Assembly: GCA_964598225.1 (NCBI GenBank)
Contig: CAZRBG010000004.1
Location: forward strand, 1 to 64,000
Direction: 5' to 3'
Source: SG8-4 sp964598225
GTDB taxonomy: Bacteria > Planctomycetota > Phycisphaerae > Sedimentisphaerales > Anaerobacaceae
DNA length: 64,000 nt
The notes under the pieces are model-generated. The model did not search any database. It was given only the letters and a program-made list of their open reading frames with translations, and was not told where the DNA came from. The position numbers and the translations under genes are program-made. Positions within the stretch are counted from its first letter, which is position 1. Each line of letters starts with the position of its first letter. Shown here piece after piece: positions 39,821-49,567 of the stretch.

Positions 39821-42800
39821 ATGTCAGGTAAAGGATTTACGCATCTTCACTTACACAGCCAGTTTTCATTGCTCGACGGCGCGGTCAAGTTCGACAAGCT
39901 TCTCAAGCGATGCGAGAAACTCGGGATGGAATCCGTAGCTGTTACCGATCACGGCAACATGTTCGGGGCGGTGGAGTTTTATAACAAAGCCCAAGCCGCA
40001 GAGATAAAACCCATACTCGGCATCGAAGCCTATATCGCGCCGGGCAGCAGATTCGACAGAACCAAGACGGGCATCTCGGACGCCGCATATCATTTGATAC
40101 TGCTGGCCGAGAACAATGTCGGCTACCAAAATCTGCTCAAGCTCGCCAGCACGGGCTTTCTCGACGGATTCTACTATCGCCCGAGGATCGACAAGGAAAT
40201 CCTGCGCGAGCACAGCGAGGGTCTGATCTGTACCTCCGCCTGCGTAAAAGGCGAGATCGCCGTAGAGATCGTCAGGGGCAACGAGAAGGCCGCCCGTCAG
40301 AAGGCCGAAAGCTATGTCGAGATATTCGGAAAAGACCGGTTCTTTATCGAGATACAGGAACACGAGGGCGAAGGACCTCGAACCACCGAAGGACTCGTTG
40401 ATCTTGCAAATAAGATGGGGCTTGGTCTCGTGGCGACTAACGACGTTCACTTTCTCGATCGCAGCGACCATGAGGCACACAACTGTCTTTGCGCGATAAG
40501 CACGAGCAAGCAACACGACGACCCCGACAGGATGATCTATCCGCCGGACGTCTATCTCAAGAGCGGCGATGAGATGCGCGAGCTCTTCCCCGGTCAGCCC
40601 GAAGCCTGCGATAATACGATGGCTATTGCCGAGCGCTGCAACGTGGAGATCGATCTCAAAACGCAGCACGCTCCGCGTTTCGAGCCTTCCGACGGCTCGA
40701 CGCCCGAAGAATACCTCACAAAACTGTGCTATGAAGGCGCCGAAAAGCGATACGGCGAGATCAACGAGCAGGTGAAAGCGCGGCTCGACAGGGAGCTGGA
40801 CGTTATTGAGTCTAAGGGCTTCGCGGGCTACTTCCTCATCGTCTGGGATTTCTGCAAATACGCTCATCAGCACAAGATTCCAATAGGCGCCAGGGGCAGC
40901 GGCGTCGGTACGCTTGTCGGCTATTGCCTCGGCCTTTGTGACGTTGACCCGATTCGCTACGACCTGCTGTTCGAGCGGTTCATGGACCCGCAGCGAAACG
41001 AGATGCCCGACATCGACATCGACATCTGTCAGGCCCACCGGGCGCAGCTTATCGAGTATGTCCGGCAGAAATACGGCCACGTGGCGCAGATTATCACTTT
41101 CGGAACGATGAAAGCCAAAGCGGTCATTCGCGATATCTGCCGAGTGCTGGGCGTTTCCCTGGCCGAAGCCGACAGGCTTGCCAAGCTCGTGCCGTTCTCG
41201 CTGGATATGACGTTGGATAAAGCTCTCGAGACCGAACCTGAGCTGAAAGATGCTTACGATCAGAGCGAGGAAACGCGAAAAGTCATTGATATTGGCAGAA
41301 AACTCGAAGGTCTCGCCAGACACGCATCGGTCCACGCGGCAGGCGTTGTGATTGCCGACGAGCCTCTGACCAATTTCGTGCCGTTATACAAGGCTTCCGG
41401 GTCCGAGGACGTCGTTACGCAGTTCGACGGCCCTACGGTTGAGAAGGTCGGCCTGCTCAAGATGGACTTCCTGGGCCTGAAAACGCTCAGCGTTCTGGAG
41501 CGGTCGTGCCAACTGGTAAAGAAAATTCACGGGGTAGACATCGACCTGGAAAAGCTCGACCAAACCGACGGAAAGGTTTTTGAAATCTTCTCTGCTGGCA
41601 TGACAAAAGGAATATTCCAGTTCGAGTCCGGCGGCATGCAGAACCTGCTGATGAAGATGAAGCCCGACCGGGTGGAAGACCTCATCGCCGCCAACGCGCT
41701 CTATCGCCCGGGGCCGATGACTCTCATTCCTGATTACATCGACCGCAAGCACGGCACAGAATGGAGCCTGCCCCACCCGATTATGACCGAGGTCCTCGAA
41801 GAGACTTACGGCATCATGACCTACCAGGAGCAGGTGATGCGGATATGCAACCGCCTCGGCGACATCCCGCTGCGAGAGGCCTATACGCTCATTAAGGCGA
41901 TAAGTAAGAAGAAGCTCAAGATCATCGCAAAAGAGCGGGAGAGGTTTATCGATGGCTGCGTAGGCAAAGGCCTGACCAATCAGCAGGCCGACGAGATCTT
42001 CGAACTGATCGAGCGATTCGCCGGCTACGGCTTCAACAAGAGCCACTCGACCCGTTATGCCTTTGTCGCTTACCAGACCGCGTACATGAAGGCGCACTGG
42101 CCCGTCGAGTTTATGGCGGCCCTCCTGACCTACGAAATGGACAATACCGACAAGATCGTCGAATATATCGCCGAGTGCATGCAGATGGGCATCGAAGTGC
42201 TGGCGCCCGACATCAATGAGAGCGGCGTGGATTTCACTCCCCTCTACGAAGAGCCCGCCGAAGACGAGAGCAGCAAAAAGGTAATACGGTTCGGCCTGGC
42301 CGCCGTTAAAGGCGTGGGGGAAAAGGCGGTCGAGCAGATTATAGAGGCACGCGAGCAAATAGGTGGATTCAAGAGCCTCTTCCACTTCTGCGAGAACGTG
42401 GACCTCAGATCGGCCAACAAGCAGGTCATCGAGGCGCTGATCAAGGCCGGCGCTTTCGATAAGCTCGGGGGCGGGCGGGCGCAAATGATGGCCGGACTCG
42501 AAAGCGCCATGGAAAACGGCGCCAGTCTGCAATCGGACAAGCTGTCGGGTCAGATGAATTTCTTCGGGCAGATAGCCGGCGGAGACGATTATTCGACGGA
42601 CCACAAAAAACTGCCGAACGCACCGCCCTGGCCCGAGCCTCAGATGCTGGCCTACGAGAAAGATGTGCTCGGTTTCTACGTCACGAGCAATCCGCTCAGC
42701 CACCACGCCGAGAGCATCAATGCTTATTCGTCGCGAAATACATCACAACTGGCCGAAGCCAACGGCGAAAAGGAAATAGTAATTGGCGGGATGGTGACAA

Positions 42801-43279
42801 AAATAAGGTACAACCTGACCAAGACCGGGCGAAACGCCGGCTCAAAAATGGCTGTTTTCACTCTTCAGGACCTGCAGGGGCAGGTCGAGGTCGTAATGTT
42901 TCCGGAGGTGCTCAACAAGTTCGCCGACGTTCTCGAACCGGACCACGTGGTATTCGTCAAGGGCAAGCTCGATTACAGAAGGGAAAGGCCCAACGTCCTG
43001 GCTTCGGAGTTGATAAGACTGGATGACGTGCGCGAAAAATTAGCCGCGAAGGTGAAAATCGGCCTGGACGCCCGCGAAGTGACGGAAGAAAGAATAGCCG
43101 AGATAAAGAGCATCTGCCAGCACCACAGAGGCAAGAGCGGCGTATACGTCGCCGTTCGCACCGACAAAGGCCTGATCCACACCGCCGCCGACAAGGAGCT
43201 AAACGTAAACCCCGACATCGATTTCTGCCGAAAAATGCGGCAATTAGTAGGCGAAGAAAACTTCCAGTTGGCAAGATAA
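39821..43279 (+). CDS. dnaE: DNA polymerase III alpha subunit
   Basis: Replicative C-family polymerase, 1152 residues as in other DnaE1 proteins. The N-terminal PHP domain begins THLHLHSQFSLLDGAVKFDK and keeps its metal-binding His residues. The catalytic palm has GARGSGVGTLVGYCLG and PDIDIDICQAHRAQLIEYVR with the paired Asp residues; the fingers contain YQEQVMRICNRLGDIPLREA. A helix-hairpin-helix region and an OB domain (KEIVIGGMVTKIRYNLTKTG) follow. It has its own promoter. No frameshift or truncation is visible. Confidence 0.97.
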   Translation: MSGKGFTHLHLHSQFSLLDGAVKFDKLLKRCEKLGMESVAVTDHGNMFGAVEFYNKAQAAEIKPILGIEAYIAPGSRFDRTKTGISDAAYHLILLAENNVGYQNLLKLASTGFLDGFYYRPRIDKEILREHSEGLICTSACVKGEIAVEIVRGNEKAARQKAESYVEIFGKDRFFIEIQEHEGEGPRTTEGLVDLANKMGLGLVATNDVHFLDRSDHEAHNCLCAISTSKQHDDPDRMIYPPDVYLKSGDEMRELFPGQPEACDNTMAIAERCNVEIDLKTQHAPRFEPSDGSTPEEYLTKLCYEGAEKRYGEINEQVKARLDRELDVIESKGFAGYFLIVWDFCKYAHQHKIPIGARGSGVGTLVGYCLGLCDVDPIRYDLLFERFMDPQRNEMPDIDIDICQAHRAQLIEYVRQKYGHVAQIITFGTMKAKAVIRDICRVLGVSLAEADRLAKLVPFSLDMTLDKALETEPELKDAYDQSEETRKVIDIGRKLEGLARHASVHAAGVVIADEPLTNFVPLYKASGSEDVVTQFDGPTVEKVGLLKMDFLGLKTLSVLERSCQLVKKIHGVDIDLEKLDQTDGKVFEIFSAGMTKGIFQFESGGMQNLLMKMKPDRVEDLIAANALYRPGPMTLIPDYIDRKHGTEWSLPHPIMTEVLEETYGIMTYQEQVMRICNRLGDIPLREAYTLIKAISKKKLKIIAKERERFIDGCVGKGLTNQQADEIFELIERFAGYGFNKSHSTRYAFVAYQTAYMKAHWPVEFMAALLTYEMDNTDKIVEYIAECMQMGIEVLAPDINESGVDFTPLYEEPAEDESSKKVIRFGLAAVKGVGEKAVEQIIEAREQIGGFKSLFHFCENVDLRSANKQVIEALIKAGAFDKLGGGRAQMMAGLESAMENGASLQSDKLSGQMNFFGQIAGGDDYSTDHKKLPNAPPWPEPQMLAYEKDVLGFYVTSNPLSHHAESINAYSSRNTSQLAEANGEKEIVIGGMVTKIRYNLTKTGRNAGSKMAVFTLQDLQGQVEVVMFPEVLNKFADVLEPDHVVFVKGKLDYRRERPNVLASELIRLDDVREKLAAKVKIGLDAREVTEERIAEIKSICQHHRGKSGVYVAVRTDKGLIHTAADKELNVNPDIDFCRKMRQLVGEENFQLAR

Positions 43280-43504
43280 ACTGAGAAAACATACGTTACC
43301 TGACCAGCAAGCCCATACCGCGTCTACCCGACCGCCTACAAAACTAAGTGGTTCATTTTTGTTGGCCGGCAGGAAGAAATTTGATAGAATTTGTTACGTT
43401 GATCGGATAGACGGGATAAGAATCGCCGAGGCAACTCCCTCGTTCGGCTAATCAAAAAACAACTGGGTTTATAATTTGTTCTTGTACGCTATACGCAATT
43501 ACTT

Positions 43505-43972
43505 ATGAATATACGCTCTGCGAGAATTTCGGATGTTGAGGCGATTCACTCGCTGATCAGCTCTTATGCCGAGCGGGACAGGATGCTGTTTCGGTCGGTG
43601 GCGGATATCTACGAGAACCTTCAGTGCTTCAGTGTGGCCGAAGCGGACGGGCAAGTCGTCGGCTGTTGCTCGCTTGAGATTATCTGGGCCGATCTGGCGG
43701 AGATAAAATCACTTGCAATCGATGAAGCGTACAAGGGAAAAGGCATCGGAAGAGAATTGGTAACAGCCGCGGCTGAACAGGCGGTTGGGCTCGGCGTGCA
43801 AAAAGTCTTTGCCCTGACGCTCGAGCCGGCGTTTTTCGAGAAATCAGGCTTCGAGATTGTGCGCAAAGAAACAATGCCTATGAAAGTCTGGAGCGACTGC
43901 GCCAGGTGCCCCAAGCAACAGAATTGCGATGAAATAGCAGTCATAAAAAGCGTTCAGCGTTCTGAGTTCTGA
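43505..43972 (+). CDS. GNAT N-acetyltransferase (ArgA-like)
   Basis: A 155-residue acetyl-CoA-dependent transferase. The fold is visible as IRSARISDVEAIHSLI, VVGCCSLEIIWADLAEIKSL, the CoA loop KGKGIGRELV and LTLEPAFFEKSGFEIV. The C-terminus (MPMKVWSDCARCPKQQNCDE) with its Cys cluster is typical of short N-acetylglutamate synthase-like proteins that act in arginine synthesis. No arg genes lie nearby, so the substrate remains inferred. Confidence 0.82.
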   Translation: MNIRSARISDVEAIHSLISSYAERDRMLFRSVADIYENLQCFSVAEADGQVVGCCSLEIIWADLAEIKSLAIDEAYKGKGIGRELVTAAAEQAVGLGVQKVFALTLEPAFFEKSGFEIVRKETMPMKVWSDCARCPKQQNCDEIAVIKSVQRSEF

Positions 43973-44036
43973 GTATTTCGTTTCGCTGCACGCAGTCCTG
44001 AGGACTCCTTACGGAGAACGTTGAACGCAGCACGAT

Positions 44037-44999
44037 TTAGCCCACCTGGCGCCGCTGGAACAAAGCCACTGCCAGCGCCAGGATGGCTCCCGCGTAACAA
44101 AGCGCGTAGGATGCCGTTATTGCAATATACCTAAGTGGGACACCGCTTTCTTCGTATATCGCGTCGCTGATCCAGAATATCTGGAGGTTTGGCACGATGT
44201 ATCTGCCGACTTTCGCCCAAAGATGGGTGGATGCCATTCTTCCGAAGACGTAATCGCTGACAAGTCCCAGCAGAAAAATTCCGCTGCAGGCAGACAGTGT
44301 TACTACTATGTTGAACCTCGCAGAAAGCGCCACGGCCAGTGCAACGATTATAATCGCCGCGAGCAACAGGAGAACCGAGCCGTAAATATCTACCGCATTT
44401 ATGCCGTTTTCCGAGGGGTTGAATTTCCAGTTCCGGTCGATGAAAATCAGGAATATTATCGTCAGAGTAGCGAAAATGCCGGTCAAAAGCATCGCGGTTG
44501 ACAGAAACTTCCAATCGTAAATATAGTTGAAAAAGGCGCTTAACAGGAGCACAGAGGCTGCCACTACTCCGGCGGAACCCAATACGGTCCAATCGTGGGT
44601 GTCGTTTACCGTCTCCATAACCCCGTGTCTGATCGCCATCAGCAGGGCGATTGTGCAAATGTAATGTGCCAAAACAACCGCCGCAGTTACGCCTAAGAAC
44701 TTGGCGATAATAAATATCGGACGTTGGACGGGCTTGCTGAGAACAGTCGTGATAGTCCTGTTTTCTATTTCCTTGGCTACGGCGCCGGAGGCGGAAAATA
44801 TTGCAATGAACAAGCTGGTCAGAAACAACGTAGACAGGCCTATCTCGCGTAAGAGCTTGTTGTCGTCGCTCATTGTATACATTGCAATAGATGGGCTAAT
44901 AAAGAGCAACAGGAGGGCGGCAGCAATGATAATGCCATATATCGGTTGTCTCAGGGTCTCTATGAAAGTGTTTTTTGCTATAGTAAATAATTTATTCAT
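44037..44999 (-). CDS. ABC-2 type transporter permease
   Basis: A 320-residue membrane protein with about six helices. It begins MNKLFTIAKNTFIETLRQPI and carries SGAVAKEIENRTITTVLSKP followed by VQRPIFIIAKFLGV, the usual start of planctomycete ABC-2 permeases. It is divergent from the HflK operon across 212 bases. The permease at 52782 has the same layout (DIEQRQIFTVITKPIRRYQF), so the two are paralogues and could share the ATPase encoded at 51521. Confidence 0.85.
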   Translation of the reverse strand: MNKLFTIAKNTFIETLRQPIYGIIIAAALLLLFISPSIAMYTMSDDNKLLREIGLSTLFLTSLFIAIFSASGAVAKEIENRTITTVLSKPVQRPIFIIAKFLGVTAAVVLAHYICTIALLMAIRHGVMETVNDTHDWTVLGSAGVVAASVLLLSAFFNYIYDWKFLSTAMLLTGIFATLTIIFLIFIDRNWKFNPSENGINAVDIYGSVLLLLAAIIIVALAVALSARFNIVVTLSACSGIFLLGLVSDYVFGRMASTHLWAKVGRYIVPNLQIFWISDAIYEESGVPLRYIAITASYALCYAGAILALAVALFQRRQVG

Positions 45000-45141
45000 C
45001 TGTCACTACCATTTGGTAAGGTCCGCGTTCAGCCGTGCGGCATTGCATTTCGAATTTGAGGTCCGTGAGATTTTTCACAATAGTCACTATACCAAAGTAC
45101 CTTTAGTTGCTATAGTACGCAACCCATAACTCGACAAAGAG

Positions 45142-45169
45142 TTGACAATGGTAACGAATTGAATACGAT
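45142..45169 (+). promoter_or_regulatory. Promoter candidate of the SPFH/ATPase/ABC operon
   Basis: TTGACA (45142-45147), 16 bp, TACGAT (45164-45169), 43 bases before the first gene of the operon. Confidence 0.5.
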
Positions 45170-45211
45170 GTTTGCGATTTTTTTGTTCAAACTTAAAGGA
45201 CGGCATAGAAT

Positions 45212-47284
45212 ATGACAGTATCGTCCAAGCGCCCCGTACATATAGCTCTGGTATCGTTCTTTCTTAGTTTGCTGTTTTTTGGCATTTCCTTTTTCCTGGG
45301 CCGGTGGAGTGGATTCATCGCCATTTCATCCATAGGCTGGATGTCTCTTTCGGTGGCATTCATTTGGTTCGTTTTATGCCTTCAGTTTTATCAACGAGCA
45401 CTGGCCGAGCAGGAAAAACTCGATATCAGCCAATTAGGCAAAGAAGAGGAAACTGCCGCGATTTTCCAGTCCGGTGAGGAACGAGCTACACTTTTTGCGG
45501 CAGCTCAGCGTCGCCTTGTACTATTCGAAAAATGGTTCATCCCGATATTCTCCGGACTGATTGCGATTTACCAGATTCTGGCGGGTCTTTTTCTTTTAAA
45601 TGCTGTTCGCGGCGCGGACCTGAGCGAGGCAAGTAATCCGCTGATCTGCGGAATTTTCATGACAGGCATGGCATTCGTCAGCTTTCTAATCTCCCGCTAC
45701 GCCACCGGCATGTCTCGGCAGATCGAGTGGAGGCCTCTGCGGGCCGGGGGCAGTTCTCTGCTCGGAGTAGCGCTTCTGTCTTTTGCTCTTGCCCTTGCGC
45801 TGGCGCTTGAACATCTTTTTAAGCTGTCCGGCCGCAACCTGCCCGATCCGGTGAAAGTAGTCTCGTATGCAATACCTATTTTGCTTATTGTCCTCGGCAT
45901 AGAGACCGCTCTGAATCTTATCCTGGATATATATCGCCCCCGTTTGAAAGGCCAGTATAGCAGGAGCGCTTTCGACAGCCGGATCCTTGGTGTGATAAAC
46001 GAGCCGGGGGGGATACTGCGGAGTGCCGCCGATGCGATCGACTACCAATTTGGCTTCCAGGTCTCTCAGACTTGGTTTTACAAGCTGCTCGAAAAATGGA
46101 TAGTGCCTTTGGTGCTTCTCGGAGCCGTAGCACTGTATTTGCTTAGTTCTATCGTGGTTGTGGCGCCGGATGAGCAGGCAATAATAGAGCGTTTCGGCAA
46201 TCCGCTGACAAAGTCGGGAGAGAAGAGACTGCTCGGTCCCGGTCTGGCGCTGAAATGGCCCTGGCCTATCGATATAGTGTACCAGTATCCCACGGAGACT
46301 ATTTCAGAAATCAGCATCGGATACGTTCCTAAGATCAATCCTGAGACAGGGGAAATTGAACGACGACCCTTATTGTGGGGCGAGACTCACTACCAGGAGG
46401 AGTACAGCCTGCTCGTCGCCAGCGAACAAAGCGCCGACGCCGTTGCCACTTCCGTGCCGGTAAGCCTCGTTATCGCGGCGGTTCCCGTTCAGTACCGCAT
46501 TAAGGATCTGTATTCCTTTATGTACAACCACAAGAATCCGAGGCAGCTTCTGGAGTATATATGCTATCGCGAATTGACGAAATACGCCGCAAGCGCGAAG
46601 ATCGAGGTCGATAATGAGGCCGATATGGGGCAAAGTCTGCTCGGGGCCGGCAGAGCCGAAGCCAGGAACATTCTCACTGAGAGGATTCAGCAGGCTGCTG
46701 ATGATGAACAACTGGGCATAGAGATTGTATTTCTCGGCATGCAGGGCATTCACCCGCCTCCTGAAGTCGCGGCCGATTACCAGAAGGTTATCAGCGCCGT
46801 TCAGAGAAAGCAGGCGCTTATCCTCTGGGCGCAAACTGAGAGCATCAGACAGTTGAGCGGCGTGGTGGGGTCGGTCAAAGAAGCGCATGATCTGTTCGAC
46901 CTGGCGATGAAATACCGGCAGGCCGAAGATGACTCCGCAGAAAAGGAGCAGCTCGGCAGAAGACTGGATAATGCGTTCGCACAGGCCAAAGGTAGAATAT
47001 TTAATACTCTGCGAGGAGCGCAGGGTTACAGATTCGAGACTGCAACCTTGGCCAGGGCAACGGGTGAACGGTTTGCCGGTCAACTAAAGGCGTATCAGGC
47101 TGCCCCGGAGATTTACGTGCAGGAACAAAGACTGACAACGCTCGAAAATGCGTTGAGCGATATACGAAAATACGTGGTTGTGGCCGACGAAAAAGACAGA
47201 CTGGTCATAATAGTCGACGTAGAAGAAACAGTGTCGCCCAGCATATATGAAGCTGCCGGCATAGAGGAGAACACCAACCAATGA
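45212..47284 (+). CDS. HflK-like SPFH protein with an added multi-helix N-terminal membrane domain
   Basis: A 690-residue protein. The first 295 residues hold about six hydrophobic helices (near 10-31, 34-60, 109-132, 142-165, 180-202, 217-240) that ordinary HflK lacks. A seventh helix (about 298-320) leads into an SPFH/Band-7 domain starting VVVAPDEQAIIERFGNPLTK, followed by a helical region (about 480-640) as in HflK. The start has AAAGGACGG upstream. Its stop overlaps the hflC start (ATGA), so the two are translationally coupled. HflK/HflC form a large membrane cage that controls the FtsH protease; whether this variant does so is unknown. Confidence 0.85.
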   Translation: MTVSSKRPVHIALVSFFLSLLFFGISFFLGRWSGFIAISSIGWMSLSVAFIWFVLCLQFYQRALAEQEKLDISQLGKEEETAAIFQSGEERATLFAAAQRRLVLFEKWFIPIFSGLIAIYQILAGLFLLNAVRGADLSEASNPLICGIFMTGMAFVSFLISRYATGMSRQIEWRPLRAGGSSLLGVALLSFALALALALEHLFKLSGRNLPDPVKVVSYAIPILLIVLGIETALNLILDIYRPRLKGQYSRSAFDSRILGVINEPGGILRSAADAIDYQFGFQVSQTWFYKLLEKWIVPLVLLGAVALYLLSSIVVVAPDEQAIIERFGNPLTKSGEKRLLGPGLALKWPWPIDIVYQYPTETISEISIGYVPKINPETGEIERRPLLWGETHYQEEYSLLVASEQSADAVATSVPVSLVIAAVPVQYRIKDLYSFMYNHKNPRQLLEYICYRELTKYAASAKIEVDNEADMGQSLLGAGRAEARNILTERIQQAADDEQLGIEIVFLGMQGIHPPPEVAADYQKVISAVQRKQALILWAQTESIRQLSGVVGSVKEAHDLFDLAMKYRQAEDDSAEKEQLGRRLDNAFAQAKGRIFNTLRGAQGYRFETATLARATGERFAGQLKAYQAAPEIYVQEQRLTTLENALSDIRKYVVVADEKDRLVIIVDVEETVSPSIYEAAGIEENTNQ

Positions 47285-48192
47285 AAAAAATAGGCATTAT
47301 AATCTTCATTGTCTTTATCGTTATCACCCTGAGTCTCTACCTTGTTGCATTTCAGGTCCGGGACACCGAATCCTGCCTGGTGGCGACGTTCGGCAAACCC
47401 ACGCGCTCGCTCATACAGCCGGGGGTTCATTTCAAGTGGCCGTTCCCGATCCAGCAGGTATACAAGTTCGACTCCCGGATGCGGGTCTTTGCTCCACAGG
47501 TCGAGGAAACGCCGACCGCCGGAGGAGAGCCGATCATCGTGAGCACCCACGTCGTCTGGAGAATCTCCGACCCACTGGACTTTTTCAACGCGGTCAAAAC
47601 GGTCGAGAGAGCAGAAGACGAACTGTTGCGGAGCCGGATCAGAAACACACAAAATAATGTGATCGGTAGGCATGATTTCTCCGAGTTCGTCAACAGCGAT
47701 CCTAACAAGATGCTGTTCGAGCAAATCGAGACCGAGATGCTGACCGACCTGCGGCAGGCCGTTGCCGATGCTGAGTACGGCATTGAGATTAAAGCCCTCG
47801 GAATGAAGCAGCTCAAGGTCAGCGAAGAGGTGAGCAAAGAGGTTTTCGAGCGGATGAAGGCCGACAGGAATCGGAGGGCGGAGGCAATAATCTCGGACGG
47901 GACCGTCAAAGCGAACAAGATAAGAACCGATGCCGACCGCATGAGCCAGGAGCTTATTGCCGCCGCCGAAGCCAGGGCAAAAATCATTCGCGGCAGAGGA
48001 GACGCCGAAGCTGCGAGATACTATGAAGATCTTGAGGAAGATCCTGAACTGGCGATGTTTTTGCGGAACCTCGAAGCGCTCGAGAAGTCGATGTCAGACA
48101 GGTCCACGTTCGTTGTGCCCACAGACAAAGAACCGTTCAGTTACCTTCAAAAAATGCCCGAAATCAGGTCCGGTAAAGAAACGGATAAATAA
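47281..48192 (+). CDS. hflC: HflC-like SPFH protein
   Basis: A 303-residue protein with one N-terminal helix (4-24) and an SPFH domain: RDTESCLVATFGKP, IQPGVHFKWPFPIQQVYKFD and STHVVWRISDPLDFFNAVKT. The helical part ends in AEARAKIIRGRGDAEAARYY and EDPELAMFLRNLEALEKSM, as in HflC. It lies between two HflK-type genes (ATGA overlap upstream, 20 bases downstream). It is expected in the inner membrane as an alternating partner of the HflK subunits. Confidence 0.92.
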   Translation: MKKIGIIIFIVFIVITLSLYLVAFQVRDTESCLVATFGKPTRSLIQPGVHFKWPFPIQQVYKFDSRMRVFAPQVEETPTAGGEPIIVSTHVVWRISDPLDFFNAVKTVERAEDELLRSRIRNTQNNVIGRHDFSEFVNSDPNKMLFEQIETEMLTDLRQAVADAEYGIEIKALGMKQLKVSEEVSKEVFERMKADRNRRAEAIISDGTVKANKIRTDADRMSQELIAAAEARAKIIRGRGDAEAARYYEDLEEDPELAMFLRNLEALEKSMSDRSTFVVPTDKEPFSYLQKMPEIRSGKETDK

Positions 48193-48212
48193 CTCTAAAC
48201 GATTCTAATACT

Positions 48213-49520
48213 ATGGCAGAAGAAAAGAACAAAGACGACAAGAAATTGGAGCCCGTGGCTCGGCCGGAACAGGTGGGAGAAGAGCTTGACACCGCCAGTA
48301 AGAGCTTGTCCGAGGCTTTGAGGATAAGTTTTGCTATCCTCAAGGTAATAATGGTTATTCTTATTATTGCTTTTCTGGCTTCGGGATTCGTCACGGTTGA
48401 TCCCGACGAACAGGCGATTGTCCTGCGGTTCGGCAAGATCAGAGAGGCCGGACTGCTCGACCCGGGTCCCCATTGGGTATTTCCGTACCCGATAGACGAG
48501 GTCATAAAGATTCCGGTCAAGACGAAGGTGAATCTCTCGATAGATTCCTTTTGGTATTTCCAGACGCAGGCGGACATACTCGCAAATAGAAGACCTCGCG
48601 TGCGTCCGGGGATGGGTCTTAGACCTCTTATGGACGGCTATTGTCTCACCCGCAGCGAGCAAGACACCGAAGTCCTGACCGGGGCCGATGGAAGCGACTA
48701 CAACATTGTTCATACGAAGTGGCAGTTGACTTATCAGATTGACGATCCCGACCGTTTCTTCCGTGGCATTCACGTCAGAGAGATAAAGCCGGGAGACGAC
48801 TATTTCGATGTAATAACCGGTGACGAAGGCATCAAGCCGCTATTGGAGAGCTTGTTCGAAGGTGCCGTTGTTACCGCAATGGTAAACTACACTATAGACG
48901 AGGCGATTGCCAGCCGCAGTGCGATACCGAAACATATTAGGAGGTTGTTGCAGGATAAACTTGATAAAATTGGCAGCGGCATAAGAGTCGAATCGGTGCA
49001 AATGACCAGGAGCGAGCCTCCGGTGCCCACCAGGGAGGCATTTGAGGCTTCCATCAGGGCCAGTCAGACAAGTCAGAAGGCAATCACTGATGCAGAGACT
49101 TACGCTACTAACACTCTTAACGAAGCAGCAGGTCCTCTCGCGGAAGAATTGCACGCGGCTTTAAGGAGCGAGACTGTCAGCAGAGAGCAAGAAGAGGCTT
49201 TATGGGAAGACATCAGCGGCACGGCTCGCGAGAGGCTGGCTGATGCGCTGACTTATCAAACGCAGGTAGTGGAGACGGCGAAAGCTAATGCCGACTATCT
49301 GCAGCGTTTGCTGCCCGAGTACAGAAAGCGCCCGAAACTGGTGCTTCAGAAATTGTATCTCGATGCCATGAAACGAATTTACGATAATGCCGACGAGAAG
49401 TTCGTCATTCAAAGCACCGCAGGCGCCAAAGAAGGAGAAGTCAGAGTTATGTTGAACAGGGATCCGTCTTTGAAACCAAAGAAGCGCCAGTCGCAGGATA
49501 GCGAGACATCGGGTGATTAG
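48213..49520 (+). CDS. hflK: HflK-like SPFH protein (second copy)
   Basis: A 435-residue protein of conventional HflK layout: charged N-terminus, one helix (about 42-60), SPFH domain from GFVTVDPDEQAIVLRFGKIR, then LLDPGPHWVFPYPIDEVIKI and a long helical region ending in a polar tail. A Pro/Arg-rich insert (about 115-145, NRRPRVRPGMGLRPLMDGYC) breaks the SPFH domain. Having two HflK-type genes around one hflC is unusual; this one is the closer match to standard HflK. Confidence 0.9.
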   Translation: MAEEKNKDDKKLEPVARPEQVGEELDTASKSLSEALRISFAILKVIMVILIIAFLASGFVTVDPDEQAIVLRFGKIREAGLLDPGPHWVFPYPIDEVIKIPVKTKVNLSIDSFWYFQTQADILANRRPRVRPGMGLRPLMDGYCLTRSEQDTEVLTGADGSDYNIVHTKWQLTYQIDDPDRFFRGIHVREIKPGDDYFDVITGDEGIKPLLESLFEGAVVTAMVNYTIDEAIASRSAIPKHIRRLLQDKLDKIGSGIRVESVQMTRSEPPVPTREAFEASIRASQTSQKAITDAETYATNTLNEAAGPLAEELHAALRSETVSREQEEALWEDISGTARERLADALTYQTQVVETAKANADYLQRLLPEYRKRPKLVLQKLYLDAMKRIYDNADEKFVIQSTAGAKEGEVRVMLNRDPSLKPKKRQSQDSETSGD

Positions 49521-49567
49521 CCCGGTTATTGACGCCCAGGGAGATATATCGAACACGAGACAACATT

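Noticed and set aside
39866..42706. Two long minus-strand frames (489 and 440 codons)
   Set aside because: Both are antisense to dnaE, show no family motif and have no ribosome site.
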